In this document: positions 22,364-33,107 of the stretch, piece after piece
Position numbering within the stretch: the first letter of the stretch is position 1
Layout: each line of letters opens with the position of its first letter
Origin: Ovis canadensis
Taxonomy: Eukaryota > Chordata > Mammalia > Artiodactyla > Bovidae
DNA length: 64,000 nucleotides
Reading direction: 5' to 3'
Assembly: GCF_042477335.2 (NCBI RefSeq)
Contig: NC_091253.1
Span: 93,324,501 to 93,388,500, forward strand
Program-made: the position numbers and the translations under genes
The notes under the pieces: generated by a model
Told to the model about the DNA's origin: nothing
The model's database searches: none
Seen by the model: only the letters and a program-made list of their open reading frames with translations

Positions 22364-22562
22364 GACTTTCCAGGCGGCTCGATGGTAAAGAATCCATCTG
22401 CCAGTGCAGCAGATGCGGGTTCTACCCCGGGTCAGGAAGATCCCCTGGAGAAGGAAATGGCCACCCACTCCAGTGTTCTTGCCTGAGAAATCCCATGGAC
22501 AAAGGAGCCTGGAGGGCTACAGTCCATGGGGTCACAAAGAGTTGGGCGCAACTTAGTGACTA
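22364..22562 (+). mobile_element. Bov-tA SINE in the L1 3' UTR
   Basis: tRNA head GACTTTCCAGGCGGCTCGAT, B-box text GGGTTCTACCCCGG, Bov-A body and an end GCGCAACTTAGTGACTAA. L1 3' UTR sequence lies on both sides. Confidence 0.92.
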
Positions 22563-22584
22563 ACCACCACCACCACCACCACCA
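22563..22584. repeat. (ACC)n microsatellite at the SINE tail
   Basis: Seven ACC units directly after the SINE end, formed from its triplet tail. Confidence 0.95.
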
Positions 22585-22884
22585 ATAGATACAGAGGACA
22601 AAAGGATGGTTGCTGCCCTGGGGGGTAGGGGCGGGAGTAGGAAGGCAAACTTAGGTGAAGAGGATTCAGAGGTACAAAATGCCAGTTTATAAAATAAATC
22701 ATCCAAATGAATGTAATATGTAGCAAAAGAAATATGGTCAATATTGTAATAATTTTGTAGGGGATAGTTGGTTACTAGACTTATTGTGGTCATCATTTCA
22801 TAATGTATGCAAATACCAAATCACTATGTAGTGAAACTAACATAATATTGTACATCAACTATATTTCAATTTAAAAAAATAAAA

Positions 22885-22990
22885 AATGTTTGCACTTGAT
22901 GTATATCCACATTCTATTTATTTTTTGATGAACATTTGGCTTTTTTCCACCTTTTGGTTATTTTCATTCCTTTTAAGGATGGACAATACC
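22885..22990 (-). mobile_element. L1M fragment (right half of a split element)
   Basis: Continues the antisense L1M of 17868-18243, here with GATGAACATTTGGCTTTTTT and CCACCTTTTGGTTATTTTC. Confidence 0.75.
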
Positions 22991-23529
22991 TTGATCTCTT
23001 TATCACAAAACCCCATCCTGATTAAGAAGTTAAGAAGCTTCATTCACTACATTAACATGCAATATTCATTGAAAGGCAAGACGTCCTAGAGGTCTAGCTT
23101 CCATACCTGCCAGGTAGGACCTCAGCTCTCTGCCCTGGGGTCTGGGCAGCTTCTCCTTACCCAAATCCTCCTGCCCTTTAGCGCTGTGACTATAAACCAC
23201 ACCTGTCCAGGACTAGCTCAGGAAGGAGGGAAGGGAGAGGAAGACAGAGAAGTTCTTACATGATGGTTTTGCACGCTCTGGACCCAGGTGCTATACTACA
23301 ACATTTCTGGGACTTCATCAGAGATTACCGCATCTGGATGGGGAAAAGTACTTTCTAAAGACAGCTCTCTGCTCTGGAGCCACAGGCTGCCTTGGTTCCC
23401 TAAGGCAAGAGCCAGGCTCCAGTCTATGCTTCCAACCACTGCTGGAAGCCCATATTACACCAAAGCTTTCCTTTAAAAAAAGTCCTTTATAGAATTATTC
23501 TACATGACAATTTACTTTTTTTTTCTTAA
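22991..23529. other. Unique sequence, no gene seen
   Basis: Moderate GC, no repeat recognised, frames short. Confidence 0.5.
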
Positions 23530-23768
23530 AGAAGGTTTTTGTTTGTTTGTTTTTGGCTGCACCAAATCTCAGTTGCCACACGTGGGATCCTCCACATTTG
23601 TTGCAGCACATGGGATCTTTTTAAGTTGCGGCATGTGAGACCTTTAGCTGTGACATGTGAACTCTTTAGTTGTGTCGGGTGGGATCTAGTTCCCCGACCA
23701 GGGATCGAACCCAGGACCCCTGCACTGGGCGTTCGGAATCTTAGCTACCGGACCACCAGGCAAGTCCC
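23530..23768 (-). mobile_element. CHR-type SINE
   Basis: Reversed CHR: T-rich tail, TTTTTGGCTGCACCAAATCT, then CCCCGACCAGGGATCGAACC and GGACCACCAGGCAAGTCCC, which is the reversed tRNA head. Confidence 0.9.
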
Positions 23769-23769
23769 G

Positions 23770-24215
23770 ATTGCAACCATTTTTTAAGTGTGCAGTTCAG
23801 GGGCATTAAGTACATTCTCATTGTTGTACGACTGTCATCACTACATACCTCCAGGGCTTTTACAGCTTCCCAAACTGAAACTTTGCATCCATTAAACACG
23901 GATTGTCCATCTTTACTACCCTCAGCAACCCCAAACCAGCATTCTATTTTCTGTCTCTATAAATGTAGCTGTTGCAGGAACCTCATTTGACTGCAATCAT
24001 GCAATGGTTGCCTTATTGTTACTGGCTTATTTCACTTAGTATAATGTCCTCAAGGTTCCTTTCTGTCGTGGCATGTGTTAGAATTCTAAGTTCCTTTGAA
24101 AGGCAGAATAATATTCCATCATATGTGTATACTACATTTTGTTTCCCTGTTCGTTGGTCAACAGACACTTGGGTTACTATCCTCTTTAGACTACTGTGAA
24201 TAATGTGAACATGGG
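23770..24215 (-). mobile_element. L1M fragment
   Basis: Antisense L1M text: AAGTGTGCAGTTCAGGGGCA, CTTCCCAAACTGAAACTTTG, GGCTTATTTCACTTAGTATA and AATATTCCATCATATGTG. It covers the same element region as 17868-18243, but is a separate copy. Confidence 0.82.
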
Positions 24216-24494
24216 TGTGCATCTGAGTCCCTAGCTTCACTTCATAGAAATTTTTATGCAAAATCTTCTTTCACTCTCTATTCTCTCCCTTTGGGATGAG
24301 GTTTTAGTGTCCTGAAATTGGTTCTGGATACTTGGAATATTTTCTCTTGCATTTTTAAGTCTCCATTAAAATGAACAGCTCAACATCCTGTTATACAACT
24401 GAAAACACATGAACTAATGTTAATCTCTTGTGGCAGTTCTTTAAGTATGAGTCATAGTGCTGATTTCAAAGAAGAAAGGAAACTCACTGTTATA

Positions 24495-24690
24495 TAGGAC
24501 TTGCCAAGTGCTGGGCCTCAGAAAGAGCTTTACATGTTTCTGTGTCATTAAATTTTTAATGACCCTGGCAAATGACATTTCTTATTATCTTTCCAGATGC
24601 AGAAACTCAGCTTCACAGAAGATAATAAGCTTAGTGTTTGTGAGGTCCCACAGCCGGAAAATGGAATCCATACACAGATCTGTTGGTCTT
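24495..24690 (-). mobile_element. MIR SINE
   Basis: Reversed MIR: AAAGAGCTTTACATGTTTCT, CATTAAATTTTTAATGACCC, CCAGATGCAGAAACTCAGC, GAGGTCCCACAGCCGGAAA. Confidence 0.7.
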
Positions 24691-24699
24691 GTTAGGCAG

Positions 24700-25740
24700 G
24701 AAGTTAGGCATGAGCAACAAAGGGTGGCCTAGCCTAAAAAGATGCAAGCTGATGTCTAAACCCCATCTGAGACCAGCCCAGGAGAGCTCACAGATATGCT
24801 ACAAAAATAACCACAGAGACTTTTCTGACTCCTGCACATGCCCCTAGGCACACAGTGGATACAAACTAACCACAGGGGCTTCCTCAAGTAACCTTAGGCA
24901 GCTAGGAGCCTATTACACGTTCACAAATATTCTATATCTACATACATCTGATCATAACAGGCTGAATTATGGGAAAGACATGTGCACCAGAACCTGCTGT
25001 TATGTAACCTGCAACTGTCAACCATCCTTGAGCCTCTGTCGATTTGCATTCCCTTTCCTGATTGGTGGCTGGAACAAGCCCTATCTTGCACAGGACAGAA
25101 CCAAGAGGAGGAGACAAAAAGCATAAAAAGGGAAGCCAAGAGGGATCGTTACAACTCCTTTGAGGTCAGCCCACAGTCTTGGAGTGTCCTTGTTCAGTTG
25201 CTAAATCATGCCTGACTCTTTGTGACACCATGAACTGCAGCACACCAGGCTTCCCTGTCCTTCACTATCTCCCAGAGTTTGCTCAAACGCATGTCCACTG
25301 AGTCGGTGATGCCATCCAACCATCTCATCCTCTGTTGCCCCCTTCTCCTCCTGCCTTCAATCCCTCTCAGCATCAGGGTCTTTTCCAATGAGTCAGTTCT
25401 TTGCATCAGCTGGCCAAAGTATTGGAGCTTCAGCTTCAGCATCAGTCCTTCCAGTGAATATTCAGGGTTGATTTCCTTTAGGATGGACTGGTTTGATCTC
25501 CTTCCTGTCCAAAGAACTCTCAAGAGTCTTCTCCAGCCCCACAATTCGAAAGCATCAATTCTTCGATGCTCAGCCTTCTTTATGGTCCAACTCTCACATC
25601 AGGGAGTGTTTGCTTAAATGAAAGATCTGTCTGCTTGAGCTGTAACTTGTCTCTTAAAAAATCCTTCCGTCCATTGTTCCAAATGTTTGTGGTGATGAGA
25701 CAAGAACTAAGGGAGAGAAACTGACCTGACAGTCTGAGAA
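24700..25740 (+). mobile_element. Possible old ERV LTR, split by BovB
   Basis: LTR-like features are the TATA-like CATAAAAAGG near 25121 and TTGTCTCTTAAAAAATCC after the BovB. The sequence joins across the BovB through its TSD. I do not recognise the family and its ends are not defined. Confidence 0.3.
25188..25602 (-). mobile_element. BovB, 5'-truncated, with target-site duplication
   Basis: Antisense 3' end, an older variant (GTTCAGTTGCTAAATCATGC). GGAGTGT occurs at 25181-25187 and 25603-25609, a 7-bp TSD. The minus-strand frame 25206-25544 is the polymerase C-terminus. Confidence 0.92.
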
Positions 25741-26137
25741 ACACTTTCATCATCTCTGCAGCTTACACTGGTTTTCACATCTGACTTCTGAAACATTACA
25801 TTATAGAGTACTGATCATACAGTAAAGCTCAGGAAAGGAGAATGCCAGCCTGGGCTCTACTCATCTGGGGGTAGTCTATGCTTAGGATTGAACTTGGTCT
25901 TGAAGCATGAAGAACATTTAGGTGAACAGAAATTGGAATGGAGGGCATTCTTGGGATAAGAACTATACTAGGCAAATAAACGGAGGGGGGACTTAGTACA
26001 GAATATATGAGGGACAGAGACTGGACTTTCCTAACTGAGGCTAAGGTGCCTCTCAGAGAGCAGTGGGAGATGAGTTTAGATCAGAAGAGCCTGTGAGCAT
26101 TAGAACAGAACTGGAAATCCACGCAAGCGCTCTGAAA
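25741..26137. other. Unique sequence, no gene seen
   Basis: No recognised repeat or coding signal. Confidence 0.5.
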
Positions 26138-26398
26138 GCAGTGTGACATAGCACATACATGGTGGGGATAGGCTGGGAGTTGAATCTCTGCTGCCTTTGA
26201 CTTGTGAGATCTTGGGCTAGTCATTTAAGCACACCGATTCTCAGTTTTCTTACCTGGACAGTAGAGACGAGTGCACAGCTATTGTAAGAAGTAGAGATAG
26301 TATATGTATAAAGAGTTTTCCCCAGACCTGGCATGTAGTAAGCGCTTGATATGCAGTAGAGGTCGTTGCTACCATCATCATTATCATCATTATCATCC
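26138..26398 (+). mobile_element. MIR SINE with (ATC)-rich end
   Basis: Sense MIR: GGGAGTTGAATCTCTGCTGC, GATCTTGGGCTAGTCATTTA, TTCTCAGTTTTCTTACCTGG, GCATGTAGTAAGCGCTTGAT. It ends in a CATCATTATCATC tract at about 26372-26398. Confidence 0.82.
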
Positions 26399-26399
26399 G

Positions 26400-27290
26400 C
26401 GTTAGACGGAAGGGAACCAACGGGGGGTTCCTAAAGACAAGTGTGGTTGAGCAGAGCCGCTGTTTTAGGAAGACCTCCTGCAACAGAATACAGTGTGGAC
26501 CGCTCAGGGTGATTTTGGAGGCAAAGGGGACTGTCGGAGGAGCCTCAGCTTCCTGGAAGGTAGCAGGGACTGCAGCGGTGGGAGCGCTGGAAAGAAGAGG
26601 GAAGAGCAAAGTAGAGGCTCTTCGAAGGAAGAGATGGCAGAGCTCGCGGCAGCCCGGAAGTGAGGTACCAGGGAGAGAAAAGAGTCCAAACACCAGCACC
26701 CTTTCTAGTAAGAGAGCTGAGGGGGAGGATGGGAGCTCCAGGGCTGTGAACCAAAACTAAGCAAGGAGAACTGATTGCGGAGTGGACATGCCCCCGGCGA
26801 GCCGCTATGGTCAGTTCTAGGCTTGCTGAGATAGATATTAAAGTAAGACACGCCGATACCAGAAAAAGGGAAGGAAAAAAAAAAAAAAAACAAAAACAGA
26901 GCATCTGAGAGAGAGAGCAAAGCAAGAGTCAATTTGGGTTGGATGAACTGGCCACAGTCCTCTTCATACAAAGAATTCTTGTTGTCTGAAGCCAGCAGCA
27001 GAGAAACAGTGCCCTCGATTGTCCCGTGGAGGCAGCCGCAGAGCCGGGAACCACGAGACCCTGCATGGCCGCCCTCTGCCCACTTGGCCCGGGGATGCTA
27101 CTGCACCGGGCAGAGTGCCAAGCGGTCAATGCTTGTGGCAGAAGGACGGAAGATGGCGTTATGAGAAGTCGCATGTTTCCTCCGCCGGCGGACTCCAATC
27201 CTTTATCCACGCATACCTCGTGTCTCAGGTCATGTGACGTAAAGGCAACGCAGCAGCACCGACTCCAGTACTGGGATGCTGATGTTCAAC
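26400..27290. other. Non-repetitive GC-rich segment, no gene proven
   Basis: No transposon recognised apart from an A-run near 26877-26890. CpG density rises at 27010-27290. Frames of up to 149 codons on both strands (for example minus 26250-26699, plus 26443-26760) show no domain. A promoter or first exon is possible; see the regulatory entry. Confidence 0.45.
27010..27290. promoter_or_regulatory. CpG-rich patch with promoter-like motifs
   Basis: The patch has many CpGs, a YY1-like AAGATGGCG at 27150-27158, and CATGTGACGTAA at 27231-27242, which overlaps an E/M-box-like half (TCATGTGA) and a CRE-like TGACGTAA. The motifs are seen directly; promoter function is inference. Confidence 0.3.
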
Positions 27291-27292
27291 GT

Positions 27293-27420
27293 ATGCATGC
27301 TTAGTCACTTCGGCCGTGTCTGACTCTCCGCGACCCCACGGACCATGGCCCACCAGGCTCCTCTGTCCATGGGATTCTCCAGGCAAGAACGCTGGAGTGG
27401 GTTGCCATTTCCTTCTCCAA
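27293..27420 (-). mobile_element. Bov-A SINE unit
   Basis: Single reversed Bov-A unit: ATGCATGCTTAGTCACTTCG to TTGCCATTTCCTTCTCCAAA. No tRNA head. Confidence 0.9.
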
Positions 27421-28284
27421 ATAGTCTGTTGGAAATTCCCTTAACACTTCTAGGTTGCTAGGATACTCTTTAGAACCACTCAGAACTTTGTATTTCTTGC
27501 AAGTGTTAATGTAGATCCCCTAAGACGTTAACTGTGACCCATTATGTCTAAAAACTAAAATGGAACTCATTTGATTTCGCAACAGTCACAAGGCTTTATC
27601 CTTCTTCGTTTTTTTTTTTTAAATTTCAGCCAAATTTACCTAATGCAAGAGCTATTTTCAGAGTAAAGGATTTATTTTCATTTCAAACCGTGTCTGATTA
27701 TTTCTGTGTAAATCACAGGGTTGATCAGTTTTTCAAGGAACGAGAGCATCAGCATGTAGGTACATTTATTATTTGAGTGAAGTGGCATGCATCATTAGTT
27801 GAATCCTAAATGTGGGTTCCATCTGATCAGTATTCTGAATTCAAACGGAATCTTAATTAAAGTCTTTAAATTGTATGCAAGCAATACGATATCTCCAGAA
27901 GTGCCTTTTGGGTTGAAAGGAGGAGATTTTATTCTTGGCTTTTGTTGTGGGGCTATGCACAGACGTCCAATGCCAACTTGACAACAAACCTCAAGCCTGA
28001 AATTATGCTGCCATGATAATGGCAGGATTTGGCCCATTTCCATTTGGCCCATGTTGCATTCTTGGGAGCTGATAGCCCTGGTGACTTTTATTATAGAATT
28101 TAAGTAATAATACTTGAGATACACTGATAATGCCTCTCCCATGTTCCCCTGGCATTCTCTAACATAGAAACACTGTGGAATGTTTACTTAGCATTAAATT
28201 GTCAGTTCTTTGAAGAAAAGACCACATCTGCCTTATTTACCATTGTATCCCCAGTACAGGTTCTGTGGCAAATTGTGAGCATAC
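27421..28284. other. Unique sequence, no gene seen
   Basis: A T-run lies at 27610-27620. Frames of up to 115 codons occur on the minus strand without domains. Confidence 0.5.
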
Positions 28285-28355
28285 ATACAGTCCATGGGGT
28301 CACAAAGAGTCGGACACAACTGAGCGACTGAACTGAAATGAACTGAACAGAACAG
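28285..28355 (+). mobile_element. Tip of a BovB or Bov-A element
   Basis: Only the last 70 bp are present (CAGTCCATGGGGTCACAAAG, GACTGAACTGAAATGAACTG). This stretch is shared by BovB and Bov-A, so the source is ambiguous. Confidence 0.8.
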
Positions 28356-28532
28356 TACACATATTTGAATATCTAAACCCATGAATGAGGGCAACAAGCT
28401 GGTTCATTTGACTAGTTACCTGAAATGCTAAGATATGTTCCTTGATTGTGCCATTACAATTTTTCCTTTAACCTATTGTTTTACCTTAGAATCATGGAAA
28501 CTTAGGACTTATAGAGATCTTATAAGTCATTT

Positions 28533-28721
28533 GGGCTTCCCTGGTGGTTCAGATGGTAAAGAAACTGCCTGCAATGGAGGAGACCCAGGGTCCAGATCCC
28601 TGGGTCCAGAAGATCCCCTGGAGAAGAGAATGGTATTCTTGCCTGAAGAATGCCATGGACAGAGGAGTCCATGGGGTCACCAAGAGTCATACACGACTGA
28701 GTGACTAACACACACAATGTG
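28533..28721 (+). mobile_element. Bov-tA SINE, body shortened
   Basis: Head GGCTTCCCTGGTGGTTCAGA. About 20 bp of the body are missing around 28630 (GAATGGTATTCTTGCC). AGTCATTT at 28525-28532 and 28722-28729 is the TSD. Confidence 0.93.
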
Positions 28722-28733
28722 AGTCATTTCCTG

Positions 28734-28904
28734 CACTGGTTTTTGACTTTAAACGCACACTGGAATCATCTAGGAGCTTTGCAGACACTGATGCCTGAAT
28801 CCACCAGAGATTGTGATGCATCTGGTCTGGGGCGTGGCCCAAGCACTAGGAGGCCTGCAAGTTCCTCAGACGCTCTAATGTGCAGTCACAGCTGAGAGGC
28901 GTTG
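28734..28904. mobile_element. MER5A (hAT-type DNA transposon remnant)
   Basis: The terminal CACTGGTTTTTGACTTTAAA and the inverted end CAGCTGAGAGGCGTTG bracket MER5-type text (GGAATCATCTAGGAGCTTTG, GAGATTGTGATGCATCTGGT, CTCTAATGTGCAGTCACAG). The copy is close to complete. Confidence 0.82.
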
Positions 28905-28916
28905 CTCTGTTGCAAT

Positions 28917-29040
28917 CTTCTAGAGATAAGAAAGTTGAGGTCCAGAGCAGTTAACTGGCTTGCCTCATATCACACAGCTAGCTAGGAGCAAAGGACGAAA
29001 CCCAGGGGCCCTGGCTCTCAATCAGCATTCTTCCCACTCA
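28917..29040 (-). mobile_element. MIR SINE
   Basis: Reversed MIR: AGATAAGAAAGTTGAGGTCC, TCATATCACACAGCTAGCTA, ACGAAACCCAGGGGCC. Confidence 0.72.
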
Positions 29041-29719
29041 TTGCTTTTTTCAACCTGGACTCACTCACAAACCACTTATTCTATCATTTGATATTTTCCC
29101 TTAAAGGGACTCCTCTTTTAGCAGTTACCCTGTTTGTCATAAAAGAATATTTCATACCATTTGATAACTGGAAAATCTGTTTCACTTGCTATACATAGAT
29201 GAGAACTAAAAATAAAAATGTTACTAAGTTTCAGCTTGATGAAATTGCCTGCTGAAGAAGCCCAGCCTGAAATTTTTTTCTCTCTTTGAAAAGAACAGCA
29301 AGTGACAAGAAGAAATGACAGGTTAACTATCATTGACTTGAGCCTTTCTCCTTAACAAGAGGATTGAAAGGGAACTGAAATCGAATGACTTTTTAATGAT
29401 ATGAGTCAAATAATAAATGCTAGAAGAATGAATTCGTTTATTAATCATAGGTTCCGGGTCTACACAGCACCTACAGTTGCCTCGAAGGCCACATCAAATC
29501 TTCTGTGAGATTCCAGAGTGCAGGAGCCCTGGCTGTTTCGCTTTCTCTGCAAGGGTCATCTAATCCGAGTGGTTAGAGACCAAAACACATTAGGGGTAGA
29601 ATCCTGGCATAAAAGGAACTGTAATCTAAAAGGAAGGAAAGAACACCACAACCCCTTCTTTTGATATGCCAGAAAAGTAAAAACTCACTAAAAATTTCTT
29701 TTATTGAGTTTAAAGCTCT
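29041..29719. other. Unique sequence, no gene seen
   Basis: No recognised repeat or coding signal. Confidence 0.5.
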
Positions 29720-29868
29720 TGCGACGGAGGATGAGATGATTGGGTGGCATTACTGACTCAATGGACATGAGTTTGAGCAAACGCTAGGAGATGGTGATAG
29801 ACAGAGGCCTGGCGTGCTGCAGTCCCCGGGGTCGCAAGGAGTCGGACACAACTTACCAACTAAATGAC
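29720..29868 (+). mobile_element. BovB 3' fragment
   Basis: Sense 3' end only: GCGACGGAGGATGAGATGAT, GACTCAATGGACATGAGTTT, GTCGCAAGGAGTCGGACACA. It ends AACTTACCAACTAAATGACA. Confidence 0.9.
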
Positions 29869-30856
29869 AACGAATTATTCAGTTATCAAGGTCTGGTGGA
29901 GATTACAAACTGATACATTTACTAAGTGTTCTCTCCAGGCAGAAAAGGGGAAAACACTAGGTGGAAAGGAAACAGAAGATAAAGGGGGGATGGAAGACCC
30001 TGCTGAATTCTCAGCTAAGTCAAGTCTGACTAGACTACACTTTCTAAAGCAAATGTGTATTTTCTGAGGCAGAAATTAATCTGATCAGACATATGTGGCG
30101 TGGCCCAGTGGGATGGGACAAATTATGAGGGCCACAGCTTGACGTCTGTTTCCTCAAGCATTATTCCATTCAGAGGAAACGTTTGCTAGAACGATCCCTA
30201 GGCTCTGCATAGCATTCGGACGTATGGGCACTCATCCAGTTTCTTTCCTGGAGGCTGAAAATGTCTTTGTCTCCTCTGAGCTGCTTAAAAGTGGTCTCAT
30301 CAACACTGTCCTTCCTGGGGGAAAAAAAAAAAAACCACCCAACTGGGATCTTTGGTTCTATCAGGGGGCGAGTTATAATACAGACACTTGCCTTTCAACA
30401 CATTGGCTGAGAGATCTCCCCTGCCAGGAACTAAAAGGCTTTAATTTTATGAATCATCAAAGCTTTTTCTTATCCATGATGTAGAATAACCTTTCCTTTT
30501 CAGAAGGTCTAATCCCACAGCCTCGCAGACCTCAGTATGTCACCAAATGGCATGTGTGTGGAGCTCAAGGAGAGCAAAGCTGAGCGCTTATTCGAGGCTA
30601 GGCGGTGTCTTGCATAACACCCTGTGTTAGAAAACCTCGACCCACAAAATGCTCACCTACTTTGCAGCGTTTAAATAAAGCAGAATGGTGCTCCTTTTTT
30701 TTTTTTTTAAAGAAGAGCTTTTCAGTTATCTTCCTGTCAGAATTTCAATTATTCTATGACTCAGTGGGTATATGTCTAGCTTTTTTTTTTTTTAATTCCT
30801 TTTTTGGGGTAAGAATGTGAAGAAGTTTTTAGGAGAAGTTTGTAAAGGAAAAGTTT
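29869..30856. other. Unique sequence, no gene seen
   Basis: A-run at 30320-30334 and T-runs at 30692-30707 and 30781-30793. No domain in any frame. Confidence 0.5.
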
Positions 30857-30869
30857 ATATAACAAGGCT

Positions 30870-31147
30870 GCTGCTGCTGCTGCTGCTAAGTCGCTTCAGT
30901 TGTGTCCGACTCTGTGTGACCCCATAGACGGCAGCCCACCAGGCTCCCCCATCCCTGGGAGTCTCCAGGCAAGAACACTGGAGTAGGCTGCCATTTCCTT
31001 CTCCAATGCATGAAAGTGAAAAGTCAAAGCGAAGTCGCTCAGTCATGTCCAACTCTTCGAGGCCCCATGGACTGTAGCCTACCGGCTGCTCTGCCCATGG
31101 GATTTTCCAGGCAAGAGTACTGGAGTGGGATGCCATCGCCTTCTCCA
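30870..31147 (-). mobile_element. BovA2 SINE with perfect target-site duplication
   Basis: A CTG-triplet tail at the left, then two reversed Bov-A units joined by AAAGTGAAAAGTCAAAGCGA. ATATAACAAGGCT at 30857-30869 and 31148-31160 is a perfect 13-bp TSD. The right TSD copy directly abuts the next BovB. Confidence 0.95.
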
Positions 31148-31160
31148 ATATAACAAGGCT

Positions 31161-32202
31161 CAGTCAGTTCAATTCAGTTCAGTCCCTCAGTCATGTCTGA
31201 CTCTTTGCAATCCCGTGAATCACAGTACGCCAGGCCTCCCTGTCCATCACCAACTCCTGAAGTTTACTCTAACTCATGTCCATCGAGTCGGTGATGCCAT
31301 CCAGCCATCTCATCCTCTGTCATCCCCTTCTCCTCCTGCCCCCAATCCCTCCCAGCATCAGGGTCTTTTCCAATGAGTCAACTCTTTGGCGTGTGAGGTG
31401 GCCAAAGTACTGGAGTTTCAGCTTTGGCATCATTCCTTCCGAAGAAATCCCAGGGCTGATCTCCTTCAGAATGGACTGGTTGGATCTCCTTGCAGTCCAA
31501 GGGACTCTCAAGAGTCTTCTCCAACACCGCAGTTCAAAAGCATCAATTCTTCGGGGCTCAGCTTTCTTCACAGTCCAACTCTCACATCCATACATGACCA
31601 CAGGAAAAACCATAGCCTTGACTAGATGGACCTTTGTTGGCAAAGTAATGTCTCTGCTTTCTAATATGCTGTCTAGGTTGGTCATAACTTTCCTTCCAAG
31701 GAGTAAGCGTCTTTTAATTTCATGGGTGCAGTCACCATCTGCAGTGATTTTGGAGCCCCCAAAAAATAAAGTCTGACACTGTTTTCACTGTTTTCCCCTC
31801 TATTTCCCATGAAGTGATGGGACCAGATGCCTTGATCTTCATTTTCTGAATGTTGAGCTTTAAGCCAACTTTTGCACTCTCCTCTTTCACTTTCATCAAG
31901 AGGCTTTTTAGCTCCTCTTCACTTTCTGCCATAAGGGTAGTGTCATCTGCATATCTGAGGTTATTGATATTTCTCCTGGCAATCTTGATTCCAGCTTGTG
32001 TTTCTTCCAGCCCAGCGTTTCTCATGATGTACTCTGCATAGAAGTTAAATAAGCAGGGTGACAATATACAGCCTTGACACACTTCTTTTCCTATTTGGAA
32101 CCAGTCTCTTGTTCCATGTCCAGTTCTAACTGTTGCTTCCTGACCTGCATACAGGTTTCTCAAGAGGCAGGTCAGGCGGTCTGGTATTTCCATCTCTTGC
32201 CT
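31161..32202 (-). mobile_element. BovB, 5'-truncated, about 1 kb
   Basis: The 3' tail CAATTCAGTTCAGTCCCTCA is at the left. Minus-strand frames 31732-32193 (polymerase palm with YADD and IGKEVCQGC) and 31320-31685 (C-terminus) lie in different frames, so the gene is broken near 31700-31750. The element ends near GGTATTTCCATCTCTTG. Confidence 0.94.
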
Positions 32203-32221
32203 CTAGGTACCCTTAAGAATT

Positions 32222-32690
32222 TGTGCATCAAGAGTTCCCAGGACTCCCAGTGGCTTGTTTGGGAGAGGGTCTTGTTATGGGCCAGGGTTATTGGCTTCCT
32301 TAATCAACAGAAATTGACAAGAGGCCAGACAAGAAATCCAGGCAAGGCTTTACTGAGGCCCTGACTACAGTGGACGGTGAGCGAGAACAAACAGGTTCCC
32401 TTGCTCACTCCCTCCCCAAGGGTGGGGGACAGGCTGGTTCCTTTATGTGGGGTGAGCATAGATGTGTCTAGGGATAGGGCCAGCTGGGCCAGGGGGTGGC
32501 TGAGGTGGTCTCCTGACCCCTTTGGTGGTGCCCTGTGTAGGGGACATAAGTATCCTGCTTTTGCTCCCAACACCCTGCTTTTGTTCCTGACTCTTCAGAA
32601 GGTCTTTATGTATCTTGTTGTCCATAATTTGCCCCAGCTGCACATGCACAAAACTATTTTTAGTTCCTTATATTCTTAGTATTTTGTTGC
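32222..32690 (-). mobile_element. Possible ERV LTR, reversed
   Basis: GCAAGGCTTTACTGAGGCCC looks like a reversed polyadenylation region of an LTR, with GC-rich text and no coding frame. The ends and family are uncertain. Confidence 0.35.
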
Positions 32691-33107
32691 TCCAGGTGCA
32701 AACACTGCGGCAGAGGGTCCAGGGTCCCAGGTCCCAGCCTGTTTCATATTCAGTCCACAAACACTGGCTAAGGGCTCATCCTAAATCAGGTACTGTGGAA
32801 GAACTATCAAGACGAAAGGTAAGATCCCTCTACCCTGGAAGACAAAGAACACAAATCAGCTTGATGAGGTTTACAATTATTCCCTTCATTTGAACCATTC
32901 TTGATGAGACCCTCAGCATTGTCAGTTTCAGAAGAGCTAGAAACTGGAGACACACTGAAGTAAAATGCCAGAAAGAACCTGGACCAGATGCCAAAGCTTT
33001 GCACCCAAGAGGAACACAGGGCTGATACAGAGCTGAGGTCAGATAGCCGTCAAACTGCTGGAGCTGGACGCCAGGATTGGCATGTGGGGGCACGGGCAAG
33101 CCTGTGG

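Larger units (their letters stand above)
18246..22884 (+). mobile_element. L1 with intact 5' end, internal deletion and nested insertions
   Basis: The 5' UTR type start (GTGGTCAAGATGGTACAGTA, AGGAAGACCCTGAACTCACC) runs to about 18775. It then passes abruptly into the end of ORF2 (CTGCAGGGTACAAAATTAAT). ORF2 text continues to 19636, resumes at 21237 and reaches the ORF2 end and 3' UTR. It resumes once more at 22585, after a SINE, to a degenerate poly-A at about 22880. ORF1 and most of ORF2 are missing. Frame 19087-19353 translates ORF2 C-terminal text but is broken. Similar A/T-rich flanks (ATGTTTTATTTG and ATGTTTGCACTTG) may be a TSD. Confidence 0.82.

Noticed and set aside
26250..26925. Frames of up to 149 codons as a possible host exon
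   Set aside because: No domain, no convincing splice pattern, and part overlaps a MIR and a poly-A tract. The CpG patch next to them is kept only as a regulatory candidate.
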